Assembly (NCBI GenBank): GCA_934702375.1
Contig: CAKUYE010000011.1
Location: 1 to 64,000 of the forward strand
Origin: an uncultured Bacillota bacterium
Lineage (GTDB): Bacteria; Bacillota; Dehalobacteriia; UBA7702
Length of the DNA stretch: 64,000 nucleotides
Reading direction: 5' to 3'
In this document: positions 24,362 to 33,652 of the stretch, one piece after another
Layout of the letters: each line of letters opens with the position of its first letter
Numbering within the stretch: the first letter of the stretch is position 1
Position numbers and translations under genes: made by a program
Notes under the pieces: generated by a model
Databases searched by the model: none
The model's input: only the letters and a program-made list of their open reading frames with translations
What the model was told of the DNA's origin: nothing

Positions 24362-26510
24362 ACGAATCGAGGGGTTCCGTTGGAGGATCTTGCCGGTCCT
24401 CATCGATGGTTAGGGGTTCAAAGTCTCTGCCGCTGAACCGGATCTCGTTGGAGCTGCTCAGGGGCTTTTTATTTTTTCCGGCCTGTTTTACATCAATGGT
24501 ATCGCCGGCTTTGATCTCGGCGTTGCGAACGACGATCATATGGGAGTCGTAGTAGCTTGTTTTCATAAACTCGCCGTTGATGTAAACGCTGCTGGCTTCG
24601 GTGAGGTTATCGCCAAAGACATAGAGGCTGCCTTTGCAAAGGAGGGCATCGCTGATGGTGATATCGTAGATTCCCATTTTCAGCTCGTTGGCCACGTAGG
24701 GCGTTTCGCCGTTATGGGAGTAATCTTCGCCGTAGAGCATATCATATTCCAGCATTTCCATGCCCTTGGAGTAGTTTTCCGTGCCGATGGCGGTTTGCTG
24801 GTAGCGGGTCATGGTGCCTTCGTGGATGCCCAGCAGATCCAAAACCTTGCTGCCCAGCTGGTAGGTGTAAAGATCCTGATCTTCTCCCTGAAGGTCGAAG
24901 TTGCTCCACACCACATAGGCGGTTTGGAAAAGGGTATCGTTTTTCAGATCCTCGGCGCTGAGGTCCAGCCCGGGGAGGTGGTCGCCGTAAACCACCAGCA
25001 CCGTATCTTCATCGTAGGCGGAAAGGGCGTCGGTGAGGTCTTTGAGGAACTGATCCATTTCGTAGTATTGGTTGATCAGGTAGGAAAAACCGGCAATGCG
25101 GCTTTCATCCCCTTCGCCGTAAACGTAAACGTTATAGTCCTCGTTGCCCTTAAATTCCGTGGGATATTTGCCGTGACCCTGTACGGAGATGGTGAAAACA
25201 AAATCCTGACCTTCGGTGGCGTCCATGGCGCCGATAATTTCCTTGGTGAGGACCTTATCCTTTACCCAGCTTACCGGGGTGTATTCCAGGTCCATCATAT
25301 ATTCCTTGGAAATAAAGGTATCAAAGCCCAGGTTGGGGAAAACGTCGTTTCTGCCGTAGAAGGAGGCGCGGTTGTTGTGGATTGCCGTAGTGGAGTAGCC
25401 CAGCTGGCGCAGATTGTTGGCCAGACTTTCGCAGGTCTTTTCCAAAAGCACGGTTTTATAGGGGTATTCCCCGGCGCCGAAGTATTGCAGGCTCATGCCG
25501 GTGAGAATTTCAAATTCCGTATTCGCCGTACCGGCACTTACCGTTGCTACATTAAGATAGCCGTTCATCCCTTCCTCGCACATTTTTGTGAAATTGGGAA
25601 TGGGATTCCGGGAGTAGTAAAGATCCTTGATGTTGTTGGGATCAAAGAAGGATTCCAACTGAAGGAAAATGATGTTGGGGTGCTTTTCCTCGGTGGTATC
25701 CCCGGCCAGTGCTTCACTGGCGGTATTGTTGATCGTCTCTACGGCTTCCTCGGAGTAATCCTCGGGTTTGTCGATACCGGAGTCGATAAAGCTGTTGGAC
25801 AGACAGTAGGCAAAACCGTAGTTTTTATAGGCATCGGCAAGGTTGTCGAAGCGGGAGGAAAGGAACTGCATCTGAATGGCGGTGCCGGTGGCAAAGAACA
25901 CGATGACCACCATGGAAATGATAAAGGCCAGTGCCTTGATGTAGCGGACCTTTCGCTGTAATTTCGGTGCCTTTACGGCGATAAAGATAATGAGCGCAAC
26001 AACGATGAGGAACAAGGCGCTGATCAGAATAATTTCGCCTTTGCTGAGGTAGATGTCGATGATGCTGAGGGCATAAGTGACCATGGTAAGGTCGATGGCG
26101 GAAAAAGGCGTGGTGCGGAACCCCAGCAAAACGCAGTTTGCCACAGCGCTGCCCAGCCACACCACCGAGATGAGGAAGGACACAAACACTCTGCGCTTAA
26201 AGAGCAGTGCCACCGAAAGGGTCATCATGATGATCAGTACATTATAGAAGAACATGACGGGGTTTTGAAAGAGGTAAACGATACCGTCAATGGGATTGCG
26301 CCGCCCCAGACACTCCATGATGAGGTTGAGGACAAATGCAAGGATCAGGGTGGAGACCAAAGGGTGATCCGTGGTAAAGTGATAGATCTTGCGGCAAAAC
26401 TTGCCGAATTTTCCCGGTCCGTTCTTTTTCTCCTTGATTTTTTTCCCGGTTGCTTTTAGCTTATCTTTTATTTTTGTTTGAGTTTGATTCTCTTTTATCT
26501 CTTCTGTCAT
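24360..26510 (-). CDS. LTA synthase-family membrane sulfatase
   Basis: A 716-residue protein. After a charged N-terminus (about 35 residues, Lys-rich) come about five transmembrane helices (to residue ~215), then an extracellular alkaline-phosphatase/sulfatase domain: NIIFLQLESF with metal-binding Glu, VSAGTANTEFEILTG with the catalytic Thr, and VVYGDHLPGL with metal Asp/His. The family polymerises or transfers glycerol-phosphate onto glycolipid or glycans outside the membrane. A C-terminal beta-rich part (about 620-700) is extra. The ATG at 26510 follows GGAG; an ATG at 26525 is possible. Confidence 0.88.
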   Translation of the reverse strand: MTEEIKENQTQTKIKDKLKATGKKIKEKKNGPGKFGKFCRKIYHFTTDHPLVSTLILAFVLNLIMECLGRRNPIDGIVYLFQNPVMFFYNVLIIMMTLSVALLFKRRVFVSFLISVVWLGSAVANCVLLGFRTTPFSAIDLTMVTYALSIIDIYLSKGEIILISALFLIVVALIIFIAVKAPKLQRKVRYIKALAFIISMVVIVFFATGTAIQMQFLSSRFDNLADAYKNYGFAYCLSNSFIDSGIDKPEDYSEEAVETINNTASEALAGDTTEEKHPNIIFLQLESFFDPNNIKDLYYSRNPIPNFTKMCEEGMNGYLNVATVSAGTANTEFEILTGMSLQYFGAGEYPYKTVLLEKTCESLANNLRQLGYSTTAIHNNRASFYGRNDVFPNLGFDTFISKEYMMDLEYTPVSWVKDKVLTKEIIGAMDATEGQDFVFTISVQGHGKYPTEFKGNEDYNVYVYGEGDESRIAGFSYLINQYYEMDQFLKDLTDALSAYDEDTVLVVYGDHLPGLDLSAEDLKNDTLFQTAYVVWSNFDLQGEDQDLYTYQLGSKVLDLLGIHEGTMTRYQQTAIGTENYSKGMEMLEYDMLYGEDYSHNGETPYVANELKMGIYDITISDALLCKGSLYVFGDNLTEASSVYINGEFMKTSYYDSHMIVVRNAEIKAGDTIDVKQAGKNKKPLSSSNEIRFSGRDFEPLTIDEDRQDPPTEPLDS

Positions 26511-26711
26511 TTGAAAATTCTCCATTCGGTTCTTACCGATAAAAATTCAAATTAAATATAGCATACCACGCAGGGTTTTACAAGGAACTTTATGTGTATT
26601 TTTATCCTGTTTTTTGTTTTTTTCTTTGCTCTTTTATGGTAAAATTTCAAGTAGAAGTCCGGAATGTATCGGCGGACGGAAGTATATTTATCACTGTGGG
26701 AGGGAGCGCAT

Positions 26712-27344
26712 ATGGAGGAAGCTGCCAAAAAACAAAATCATTGGCTGGAGGTCTTTGCCAATTTTCGAGAAGGCGCATTGCTTACCGAAGCCATCAAAGA
26801 AAAGGAGCCTTTTGTGCGTTCGCCGCGCTGGCTTTCGCCGTTGTATGCCGAAGGCTACCGTTGCTACCGCACCTTTGAGGCGGAGGGGCTTTGTGCGCCG
26901 CCGTCCTTTCCGCTTCCCGGAAAGGCTCCTCTCTGGGACGGAATTTGTCTGGATGAGGTTACTCGAAAATATCTGTTTGTCCGCGCCGTTGATTCTCCGG
27001 CAGAGCTGAAAGGGTGTTGGGAAAATATTTCCGCCGAGGAAAAAGCCGGGGTGGAAAAGGCCTTTCAGATGTTGAATCTCGATGGCGACCCGGAAAGCTG
27101 GTATCGGGAGTATGGCCCCTTTGCCCGGGATCTGGCCCATGTGGCCCTTCTCAGCGACCCCGCAGGAGGGTATTTGCCCCGGGGCTATCGCGGGGAGTTG
27201 ATCGTTTTGAACCTGATCCGAAATTATTGCGGCACCATGACGGATAAAAAGACCTGGGATGCGTTTTACACCGAGTTGATTGGTAAAATGTTTGGCCCCC
27301 GGGGGCTTCCCTATGTTGTTTTTCTTGTGGATTTTGAGTTGTGA
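26712..27344 (+). CDS. Conserved-looking protein of unknown function
   Basis: A 210-residue soluble protein, start ATG at 26712 after GGGAGGGA. It is rich in aromatic and charged residues, has no signal peptide, membrane segment or motif I recognise, and begins with a helical EEAAKKQNHWLEVFANF. It stands alone between the divergent sulfatase gene and the convergent upp terminator. Codon use is like its neighbours, so I take it as a real gene, but I can assign no function. Confidence 0.7.
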   Translation: MEEAAKKQNHWLEVFANFREGALLTEAIKEKEPFVRSPRWLSPLYAEGYRCYRTFEAEGLCAPPSFPLPGKAPLWDGICLDEVTRKYLFVRAVDSPAELKGCWENISAEEKAGVEKAFQMLNLDGDPESWYREYGPFARDLAHVALLSDPAGGYLPRGYRGELIVLNLIRNYCGTMTDKKTWDAFYTELIGKMFGPRGLPYVVFLVDFEL

Positions 27345-27369
27345 TTCGGAATGGATTCGCAAAATAATA

Positions 27370-27412
27370 GCCCTTCTGCCAAGACTAATGTTTGGCAGAA
27401 GGGCATATTTTT
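27370..27412. terminator. Bidirectional terminator before upp
   Basis: Stem GCCCTTCTGCCAA/TTGGCAGAAGGGC, loop 9 nt, followed on the plus strand by ATATTTTTTAG and on the minus strand by TATTATTTT. It serves upp and the gene ending at 27344. Confidence 0.85.
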
Positions 27413-27428
27413 TAGTATTACCGTTGAC

Positions 27429-28058
27429 TTAAAGAGTACCGAAAATGCGGTCGCCGGCATCGCCGAGGCCCGGGAGAATGTAGCCCTTTTCATTAAGTTT
27501 TTCATCGAGAGCGCCGCAGTAAAGTTCTACATCGGGGTGGGCTTCCTGCAAGGCTTTGATGCCTTCGGGAGCAGCAATGATGCACATCAGCTTGATGTTT
27601 TTTGCGCCTCTCTTTTTAATGAAGGTAATGGCTGCACTGGCGCTGCCGCCGGTGGCCAGCATGGGGTCAACAACAATTACTTCTCTGGTTTCGATGTCCG
27701 AGGGGAGTTTGCAGTAGTATTCCACGGGCTGTAAAGTATCATGGTCGCGGTAAAGGCCGATGTGACCGACTTTTGCCGAGGGGATCAAGGCGTGTACGCC
27801 TTCGACCATGCCAAGGCCGGCTCTTAAAATGGGCACGATGGCTACTTTCTGATCAAGGATCTTCTGGGTTGTTTTCGTCAGGGGAGTGGTGATTTCGGTA
27901 TCGGTCAGAGTGAGATCCTTGGTTGCTTCATACCCCATCAGCAGGGCGATTTCATAAACCAGCTGACGGAAATCTTTGGTGCTGGTTTCGGCATCGCGAA
28001 GCATTGTGATCTTGTGGGTGATCAGGGGGTGATCCATGATATGTACATTCGACTGCAT
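27429..28058 (-). CDS. upp: Uracil phosphoribosyltransferase
   Basis: A 209-residue cytoplasmic enzyme that makes UMP from uracil and PRPP. Clear family motifs are PILRAGLGM, VIVVDPMLATGGSA (PRPP-binding loop) and the C-terminal GLGDAGDRIFGTL that contacts uracil. The ATG at 28058 follows GGAGG; a longer frame upstream overlaps the end of uraA and has no ribosome site. It is the second gene of a uraA-upp salvage operon. Confidence 0.97.
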   Translation of the reverse strand: MQSNVHIMDHPLITHKITMLRDAETSTKDFRQLVYEIALLMGYEATKDLTLTDTEITTPLTKTTQKILDQKVAIVPILRAGLGMVEGVHALIPSAKVGHIGLYRDHDTLQPVEYYCKLPSDIETREVIVVDPMLATGGSASAAITFIKKRGAKNIKLMCIIAAPEGIKALQEAHPDVELYCGALDEKLNEKGYILPGLGDAGDRIFGTL

Positions 28059-28077
28059 TGGTTGGTTCCTCCGTGTT

Positions 28078-29370
28078 TTATTTATTTCCTTCAGCATTGG
28101 CTTCGGATTCTTCTACTTCCAGTTTATCGGGGAGGATCAGGTTGAGAATAACACCGATGACAACAGCGAGGAAGAGACCGGAGATACTGATATCCATAGC
28201 GCCTACGGCGATTTCCAAACCGCCGGTAACGCTGAACCCGGTACCGATGCTGAGAATCAGGGCAACGATGATGAGGTTTCTGGAATGGGTGAAGTCAAGG
28301 TTGGCTTCGGCCAGAGTACGAATCCCAACGGCGGAGATCATACCGAAAAGCATGAATTCCACGCCGCCCCGAACCGGGGTGGGGATGGTCTGTAGGATCG
28401 CACCGAATTTGCCGAAGATCCCGAGGATGATGGCGAAAACAGCGGCGATACGCAGTAAGCGGGGGTTGTAGTTTTTGGTGGTTGCCAAAACACCGGTGTT
28501 TTCCGAATAAGTGGTGCTGGCAGGGCCGCCGAGGAAACCGGCAACGATGGTGCCGAGACCGTCACCGAGAAGGGTGCGGTGGAGACCGGGATCCTTAAAG
28601 AAGTCCTTGCCGACAACGGCGCCGTTGGTGGTGATATCGCCAAGGTGTTCCATGCAGGTTACGATGGCGATGGGAGCGATGGCCAAAATCGCGGTGAGGC
28701 TGAATTTCGGCAGGGTGAAGAAATCTTTGGTGTAGTAGGGAATATTGATCCAGTGGGCGGTGGCAATGGCGGAATAATCCATTGTGAAAACGCCGGCAAA
28801 GGACAGAATAACACAAAGCAGATAACCTGCGGCAAGACCGATGAGGATGGGCACCAGCTTAAAGAAGCCTTTGGCAAAGATGGTGCAGACGATAACAACG
28901 GCCAGGGTGAAAATGGCAACGAGAAGGCTTGCGACCGGGCTGCCGGTAACGGTGGTGTTGGTTGCATCACCAACAGCGGTGCTGACCAGGGATAACCCGA
29001 TAACGATGATGACCGGGCCGGTAACGACGGAAGGGAATATCCGTTTGATGCGGTCTGCCCCGGCTAAAAAGGCGATACCTGCAATGACCAGATAGATCGC
29101 ACCGGCGAAAATCACGCCGCCCTGAGCATACTGAATTCCCTGACTTGCCACAACAGCGCTGATCGCCGTCAAATAGGCAAAAGAAGAGCCTTGGAAAACC
29201 GGAACCTTAAAGCTAGTACATAAATGAAAAATCAATGTACCGATACCGGCAGTAACCAAGGCTGTTGCGGGGTTTAACCCAGTCAGAAGTGGAACAAGAA
29301 TCGTAGCGCCGAACATTGCAAACAAATGTTGAATGCCCAGGGCCATATCTTTGCCCGTGAGTTTTTCCAT
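28078..29370 (-). CDS. uraA: Uracil permease (UraA family)
   Basis: A 430-residue NCS2/UraA transporter with 12-14 hydrophobic segments. It has QHLFAMFGATILVPLLTGLN at the N-terminus, FQGSSFAYL, and MEHLGDITTNGAVVGKDF with the substrate Glu/His region, typical of uracil/H+ symporters. It imports uracil for Upp encoded 20 bp downstream. GGAGG precedes the ATG. Transcription likely starts from the promoter at 29417-29445. Confidence 0.95.
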   Translation of the reverse strand: MEKLTGKDMALGIQHLFAMFGATILVPLLTGLNPATALVTAGIGTLIFHLCTSFKVPVFQGSSFAYLTAISAVVASQGIQYAQGGVIFAGAIYLVIAGIAFLAGADRIKRIFPSVVTGPVIIVIGLSLVSTAVGDATNTTVTGSPVASLLVAIFTLAVVIVCTIFAKGFFKLVPILIGLAAGYLLCVILSFAGVFTMDYSAIATAHWINIPYYTKDFFTLPKFSLTAILAIAPIAIVTCMEHLGDITTNGAVVGKDFFKDPGLHRTLLGDGLGTIVAGFLGGPASTTYSENTGVLATTKNYNPRLLRIAAVFAIILGIFGKFGAILQTIPTPVRGGVEFMLFGMISAVGIRTLAEANLDFTHSRNLIIVALILSIGTGFSVTGGLEIAVGAMDISISGLFLAVVIGVILNLILPDKLEVEESEANAEGNK

Positions 29371-29416
29371 GATTGCTTTCCTCCAGATTATGAAATAAAA
29401 TTACTTAACTTTAAAA

Positions 29417-29445
29417 AGTCTACACTATTCCCCGGAATTTGTCAA
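29417..29445 (-). promoter_or_regulatory. Sigma-A promoter of uraA-upp
   Basis: On the minus strand, TTGACA (complement 29440-29445), 17-bp spacer, TAGACT (complement 29417-29422), about 50 bp before the uraA ATG. No PyrR-type attenuator hairpin fits in the short leader. Confidence 0.7.
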
Positions 29446-29515
29446 TATCAAAATGTTGAGAAATCGGCGATTTTCTCTGTTTCTACATTAACATATATAG
29501 AACCGGAGCTATTTT

Positions 29516-29744
29516 TGAAAAGCGGGAATATACTGGTTTTTTGTAAAAAATCCATCATTTTCCGAAATGTTTTGTAAAATCACGACGCGCAAATCTTTGA
29601 CCTTGCCTTTTTTCTGCGGATGTGGTTCGTGAAAATGAGAAGAACAAAAAATATTGTGTTAAGTTAATTATTTTGCCTGAAACGCAAAAAGTATGTCTGA
29701 AAAGCGGGAATATGCTTGCATTTTACGGTTTCAACAGATATACT
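29516..29744 (+). promoter_or_regulatory. Ech promoter with duplicated upstream 16-mer
   Basis: TTGCAT (29716-29721), 17 bp, TATACT (29739-29744) forms a sigma-A promoter about 120 bp before echA. The 16-mer TGAAAAGCGGGAATAT occurs exactly twice, at 29516-29531 and 29698-29713; the second copy ends 2 bp before the -35, an activator-like position. No gene lies in 29371-29867. The rest of this gap is AT-rich and shows nothing else I recognise. Confidence 0.5.
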
Positions 29745-29867
29745 AATAGCGTAATAATATAAACGAGTCGGCTGGAAATCGGCGAGATGCGGAAGAATGT
29801 ATTGCCATACTCTATTCTCCGGCATTTCCAAAAAAGACTCAAATACCAAAAGAAGAGGGGGATTAAA

Positions 29868-31862
29868 TTGGATACCTACTTTCTCGGCACATTAGCATTC
29901 CTAATTTTATTTCCGACCGTGATTGCACTGATTCTTTTGGCTGTTAAAAGCGATGCCGCAAGAGGTGGGATCGTCAAAGCATCTGCTTTATTGATCGCTT
30001 TGGGTTCTATCGTACTTGCAGTGTTGTATTTCATCAATGGGGGCGGAGTTCAGCTCAGCTTTGAAGCAGAGTGGATCTCCTACGCTATGATGGCGATCGA
30101 AGTATTCCTGCTCATCGTCATTGTATTCCTCGGCATCAAATACAAACACTATTGGGCTTGCGTTTTAGCAGTGATCCAGACTCCTTTGACCCTTTGGTTT
30201 GAACTTTCCAAAGGTCATGGAATCGAAATCAGCTACAATCTGTATGTCGACGGTCTTTCGGTGATTATGGCATTGATCATCGGAATCATTGGGAGCCTCA
30301 TCGCAGTCTACGCATTGGGCTACATGAAGGACTTCCAGCATCATAATGAAGACAAACCTGACAGAAGATGCTTCTTCTTCTTCATTATGTTCGTTTTCCT
30401 TGCCGCCATGTTCGGCATTGTAACTTCGAATAACCTTACCTGGCTGTACTTCTTCTGGGAAATCACCAGCTTGAGTTCTTTCTTCCTGATTGGTTATACG
30501 AAGACCGACGAAGCCATCAACAACTCCTTCCGTGCTCTCGTTATGAACCTCGGCGGTGGTCTTGGCTTCTGCTTTGCCATTCTTTTCCTCGGCAGCTTCT
30601 GCGACACTTTGGAGCTCTCCGGTTTGATTGCCGGCGGTACCTCCGGTGCATGGGGTTACTACCTCACCATTCCCGTTGCCTGCCTCGCTTTTGCCGGTAT
30701 TACCAAAGCCGCCCAGATGCCCTTCAACAGCTGGCTCCTCGGCGCCATGGTTGCACCGACTCCCGTCTCCGCTTTGCTCCATTCCTCTACGATGGTCAAA
30801 GCCGGCGTATTCCTGATTTTGAAACTTTCTCCCTTAATGGGCGTTTGGCTTCCCGGTTTTGAACAGACCTACGGTGTGCTTTATTACAACTGGGCCGGCT
30901 TGATGGTCATGATGGTCGGTGCGATCACCTTCCTTCTCGCCTCTCTCGCCGCCATCTCCCAGACAAACGCTAAGAGAGTTCTTGCATACTCCACCGTTGC
31001 CAACCTCGGCTTGATCGTTTGCTGCGGTGGTATCGGTACTGCTGCTGCCGTATGGGCCGGCATTATGCTCATCATCTTCCATGCGATCGCTAAGTCCTTG
31101 CTGTTCCTCAGTGTCGGTACCACCGAACACAGAATCGGCAGCCGTGACATCGAAGATATGGATGGTCTCTTCACCAGAGTTCCCTCTGCTGCGAAGTTCA
31201 TGGTGATCGGTATCTGCGGTATGTTCATCGCTCCCTTCGGGATGCTCCTTTCCAAATGGGCTGCTATGATTTCTTTTATTGATTCCGGCAACCCCTTCCT
31301 TATTCTGCTACTCGTATTCGGTTCTGCCGCTACGCTGTTCTTCTGGGCAAAATGGCTCGGTAAGCTCTGCGCAGTTGTTGCCGGTACCGACAATCATGAA
31401 GCCGCCGGCATCCCCAGTGAAGAAAAAGGCGTTCTCGGCACTCTCGCTACCTTGACCGTTGCCATCTGCCTCTTCTTCCCCGTAATGTCCTCGGGTATCG
31501 TTGTACCTTATTTGGCCGACGTTTTTGCCGATGTCCAGACCGGTATGCTCTCCAGCGGCAACATCATCATGATGTCCATTATGGTAGCGATGCTCGTTCT
31601 TATCATTGCCTTCTTCTATGGCAAATCCAATAAGAAGATCGTTCCCATCTACCTTTCCGGTGAAAACACCGGCGATAACCGTACCTTCCGCAACTCCCTG
31701 AAACAACCTCAGGCTGCTGAAATGAGAAACTGGTATATGGATGGCTACTTCGCTGAAAAGAGAATGAACCGTGTCGGCATCATCAGTACAGTGATCGTTT
31801 TGGCTATCGTTGCCGCCTGGATCGGTGTCATGGCCGTTGCGACCATGATTCAAATGCTTTAA
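29868..31862 (+). CDS. echA: Ech hydrogenase subunit A (NuoL/antiporter-like)
   Basis: A 664-residue polytopic membrane protein, about 14-16 helices, homologous to NuoL and Mrp antiporter subunits: FFWEITSLSSFFLIGY, FNSWLLGAMVAPTPVSALLH and HSSTMVKAG with charged Glu, Lys and His of the ion channel. It should form part of the proton/sodium-pumping arm of Ech. I prefer the TTG at 29868, 7 nt after AGAGGGGGA, to an upstream ATG at 29787 that adds 27 hydrophilic residues without a ribosome site. First gene of echABCDEF. Confidence 0.93.
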   Translation: MDTYFLGTLAFLILFPTVIALILLAVKSDAARGGIVKASALLIALGSIVLAVLYFINGGGVQLSFEAEWISYAMMAIEVFLLIVIVFLGIKYKHYWACVLAVIQTPLTLWFELSKGHGIEISYNLYVDGLSVIMALIIGIIGSLIAVYALGYMKDFQHHNEDKPDRRCFFFFIMFVFLAAMFGIVTSNNLTWLYFFWEITSLSSFFLIGYTKTDEAINNSFRALVMNLGGGLGFCFAILFLGSFCDTLELSGLIAGGTSGAWGYYLTIPVACLAFAGITKAAQMPFNSWLLGAMVAPTPVSALLHSSTMVKAGVFLILKLSPLMGVWLPGFEQTYGVLYYNWAGLMVMMVGAITFLLASLAAISQTNAKRVLAYSTVANLGLIVCCGGIGTAAAVWAGIMLIIFHAIAKSLLFLSVGTTEHRIGSRDIEDMDGLFTRVPSAAKFMVIGICGMFIAPFGMLLSKWAAMISFIDSGNPFLILLLVFGSAATLFFWAKWLGKLCAVVAGTDNHEAAGIPSEEKGVLGTLATLTVAICLFFPVMSSGIVVPYLADVFADVQTGMLSSGNIIMMSIMVAMLVLIIAFFYGKSNKKIVPIYLSGENTGDNRTFRNSLKQPQAAEMRNWYMDGYFAEKRMNRVGIISTVIVLAIVAAWIGVMAVATMIQML

Positions 31863-31877
31863 GGAGGTGCTTTGAAG

Positions 31878-32801
31878 ATGACTATTGATTTCCTGACCAA
31901 TCTCTTTGATTTCAATTTCGGTCTTTGGAATATTCTTTCCATTATCTTGTTCGTCGTTCTGGCACCTTTCGTCGGCGGTTTCCTTGCCGGTTTAGACAGA
32001 AAGATTTCTGCCAGAATGCAGGGCCGTGTCGGTCCTCCCATTCGTCAGCCTTTCTATGATGTTTTGAAGCTCATGGAAAAGGAACCCGTAACAGTCAACA
32101 AATACCAGGATTTCTACATGGGAGCTTTCCTGTTCTTCATTATCCTCACCGGCGTATTCTTCTTTGCCGGCGGCGATTTGTTACTCGTTATCTTTGCTCT
32201 TACCACTGCCAGTATGTTCCTCATCGTTGCCGCTTACAGCTCCAACTCTCCTTTTGCCGAGGTCGGTGCCGGCCGTGAGCTGCTTCAGATGATGGCCTAC
32301 GAGCCGATGGTCCTCTTAACTGCCGTTGGTTTCTATATGGTCGTCGGTTCCTTTAACGTCGCCGATATTCTTGTCGTCGCCAAGCCTTCGATCATCTACC
32401 TTCCCGGCGTATTCATCGGTTTTGTCTTTATCTTAACTCTGAAATTCAGAAAATCGCCCTTCGACCTCAGTATGTCCCACCATGGGCATCAGGAATTGGT
32501 CAAAGGTCTTTCCACCGAATTCTCCGGCAAGACCCTTGCCTACATGGAAATTTCTCACTGGTATGAAAACGTATTCCTTCTCGGTTTCGTTTATCTCTTC
32601 ATCGCTTGCGCCAGCTGGATCAGCGTGATCGTCGCCATTGTCGTCTGTCTGTTCACTTATTTCTTTGAAACATTCATCGACAACAGCTTCGCCAGAATGA
32701 GATGGCAGACTGCAATCAACTCCTCCTGGATTGTTGCGCTCTGCATCGGTTTTGCCAATATTTTCGTACTGTATTTCTTGAAACTGTTTGGTATAATCTA
32801 A
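31878..32801 (+). CDS. echB: Ech hydrogenase subunit B (NuoH-like)
   Basis: A 307-residue membrane protein with about eight helices. GLDRKISARMQGRVGPPIRQ is the highly conserved NuoH/EchB/HycD loop at the junction of membrane and peripheral arms; AGRELLQMMAYEP is a second conserved cytoplasmic segment. It couples hydrogenase electron transfer to ion pumping. AAGGAGGTG lies 9 nt before the ATG at 31878; a TTG at 31872 would be too close. Confidence 0.95.
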   Translation: MTIDFLTNLFDFNFGLWNILSIILFVVLAPFVGGFLAGLDRKISARMQGRVGPPIRQPFYDVLKLMEKEPVTVNKYQDFYMGAFLFFIILTGVFFFAGGDLLLVIFALTTASMFLIVAAYSSNSPFAEVGAGRELLQMMAYEPMVLLTAVGFYMVVGSFNVADILVVAKPSIIYLPGVFIGFVFILTLKFRKSPFDLSMSHHGHQELVKGLSTEFSGKTLAYMEISHWYENVFLLGFVYLFIACASWISVIVAIVVCLFTYFFETFIDNSFARMRWQTAINSSWIVALCIGFANIFVLYFLKLFGII

Positions 32802-32817
32802 TATAGGAGGTGTCGAT

Positions 32818-33276
32818 ATGTCGTATGTAACAAAATCGCCTTGGGTCGTTCATTACGATGGTTCAAGCTGCAACGGCTGTGATATCGAAGTGTTGGCTTG
32901 CCTCACTCCTATGTATGACGCCGAACGTTTTGGTATCATCAACACCGGTAACCCGAAACACGCGGATATTTTCCTCGTCACCGGTGGTGTAAATGAACAA
33001 AATAAAAATGTTGTAAAGCAGATCTACGATCAGATGCCCGAACCGAAAGTAGTCGTAGCCATTGGCATTTGCGCCTGCTCCGGCGGTATCTTCCAGGAAT
33101 GCTACAACATTCTCGGTGGCGCCGATCAGGTGATCCCCGTAGACGTTTACGTACCCGGTTGTGCTGCAAGACCCGAATCCATCATTGATGGTATCGTACA
33201 GGGCTTAGGCGTTTTGGCTGAAAAGAGAGCCAATATGGGCAAAGCTCCGGCCGCACTTGAAGAAAAACCTGAATAA
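32818..33276 (+). CDS. echC: Ech hydrogenase small subunit C (NuoB-like)
   Basis: A 152-residue [NiFe]-hydrogenase small subunit carrying the proximal [4Fe-4S] cluster. SSCNGCDIEVLACL supplies two Cys; further ligands are in ICACSGG and VYVPGCAARPE. It passes electrons between the EchF ferredoxin-like subunit and the Ni-Fe site in EchE. There is no twin-arginine signal, so it faces the cytoplasm. GGAGGTG precedes the ATG. Confidence 0.96.
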   Translation: MSYVTKSPWVVHYDGSSCNGCDIEVLACLTPMYDAERFGIINTGNPKHADIFLVTGGVNEQNKNVVKQIYDQMPEPKVVVAIGICACSGGIFQECYNILGGADQVIPVDVYVPGCAARPESIIDGIVQGLGVLAEKRANMGKAPAALEEKPE

Positions 33277-33291
33277 AGTAGGAGGTAAGCA

Positions 33292-33636
33292 ATGTATACA
33301 GATTTTAATCTTAAAACCATTGATCCTGCCGAATTGGTAGATACCGCTCGTACTTTAAAAGCAGAAGGTTATCGGATGGTGCAGATCTGCGCAACGAAAA
33401 TTCCTGAAGCTTACGAGCTGACTTATAGCTTTGATAAGGATCATGAACTTTATCATTACCGTGTCGTCGTTCCCGAAGATATGGAAATCGAAAGTATCAC
33501 CGATTCTTACTTCGCAGCTTTCGTTTATGAAAACGAAATGAAAGACCTTTTCGGTATCAAAATCAAACATATCGCTTTGGATTTCCAGGGTAACTTCTTC
33601 ATTACGAATGAACCTACCCCGTGGAAAGATAAGTAA
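33292..33636 (+). CDS. echD: Ech hydrogenase subunit D (NuoC-like)
   Basis: A 114-residue hydrophilic subunit similar to NuoC/HycE N-terminal parts: FVYENEMKDLFGIKIKHIAL is the characteristic C/30-kDa motif. It is short, as in Ech enzymes, and helps attach the catalytic subunits. It is preceded by AGGAGG and lies 15 bp after echC and 16 bp before echE. Confidence 0.92.
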   Translation: MYTDFNLKTIDPAELVDTARTLKAEGYRMVQICATKIPEAYELTYSFDKDHELYHYRVVVPEDMEIESITDSYFAAFVYENEMKDLFGIKIKHIALDFQGNFFITNEPTPWKDK

Positions 33637-33652
33637 GAAAGGAAGGTAGATT

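Noticed and set aside
24540..25961. 473-codon frame antisense to the LTA-synthase-like gene
   Set aside because: Shadow of the real gene: hydrophobic, repetitive translation with no family motif; the other strand has a complete sulfatase domain.
29706..29719. Sigma-54 promoter before echA
   Set aside because: GG-N10-GC spacing is present, but the -24 element does not match TGGCAC well, and a better sigma-A promoter overlaps.
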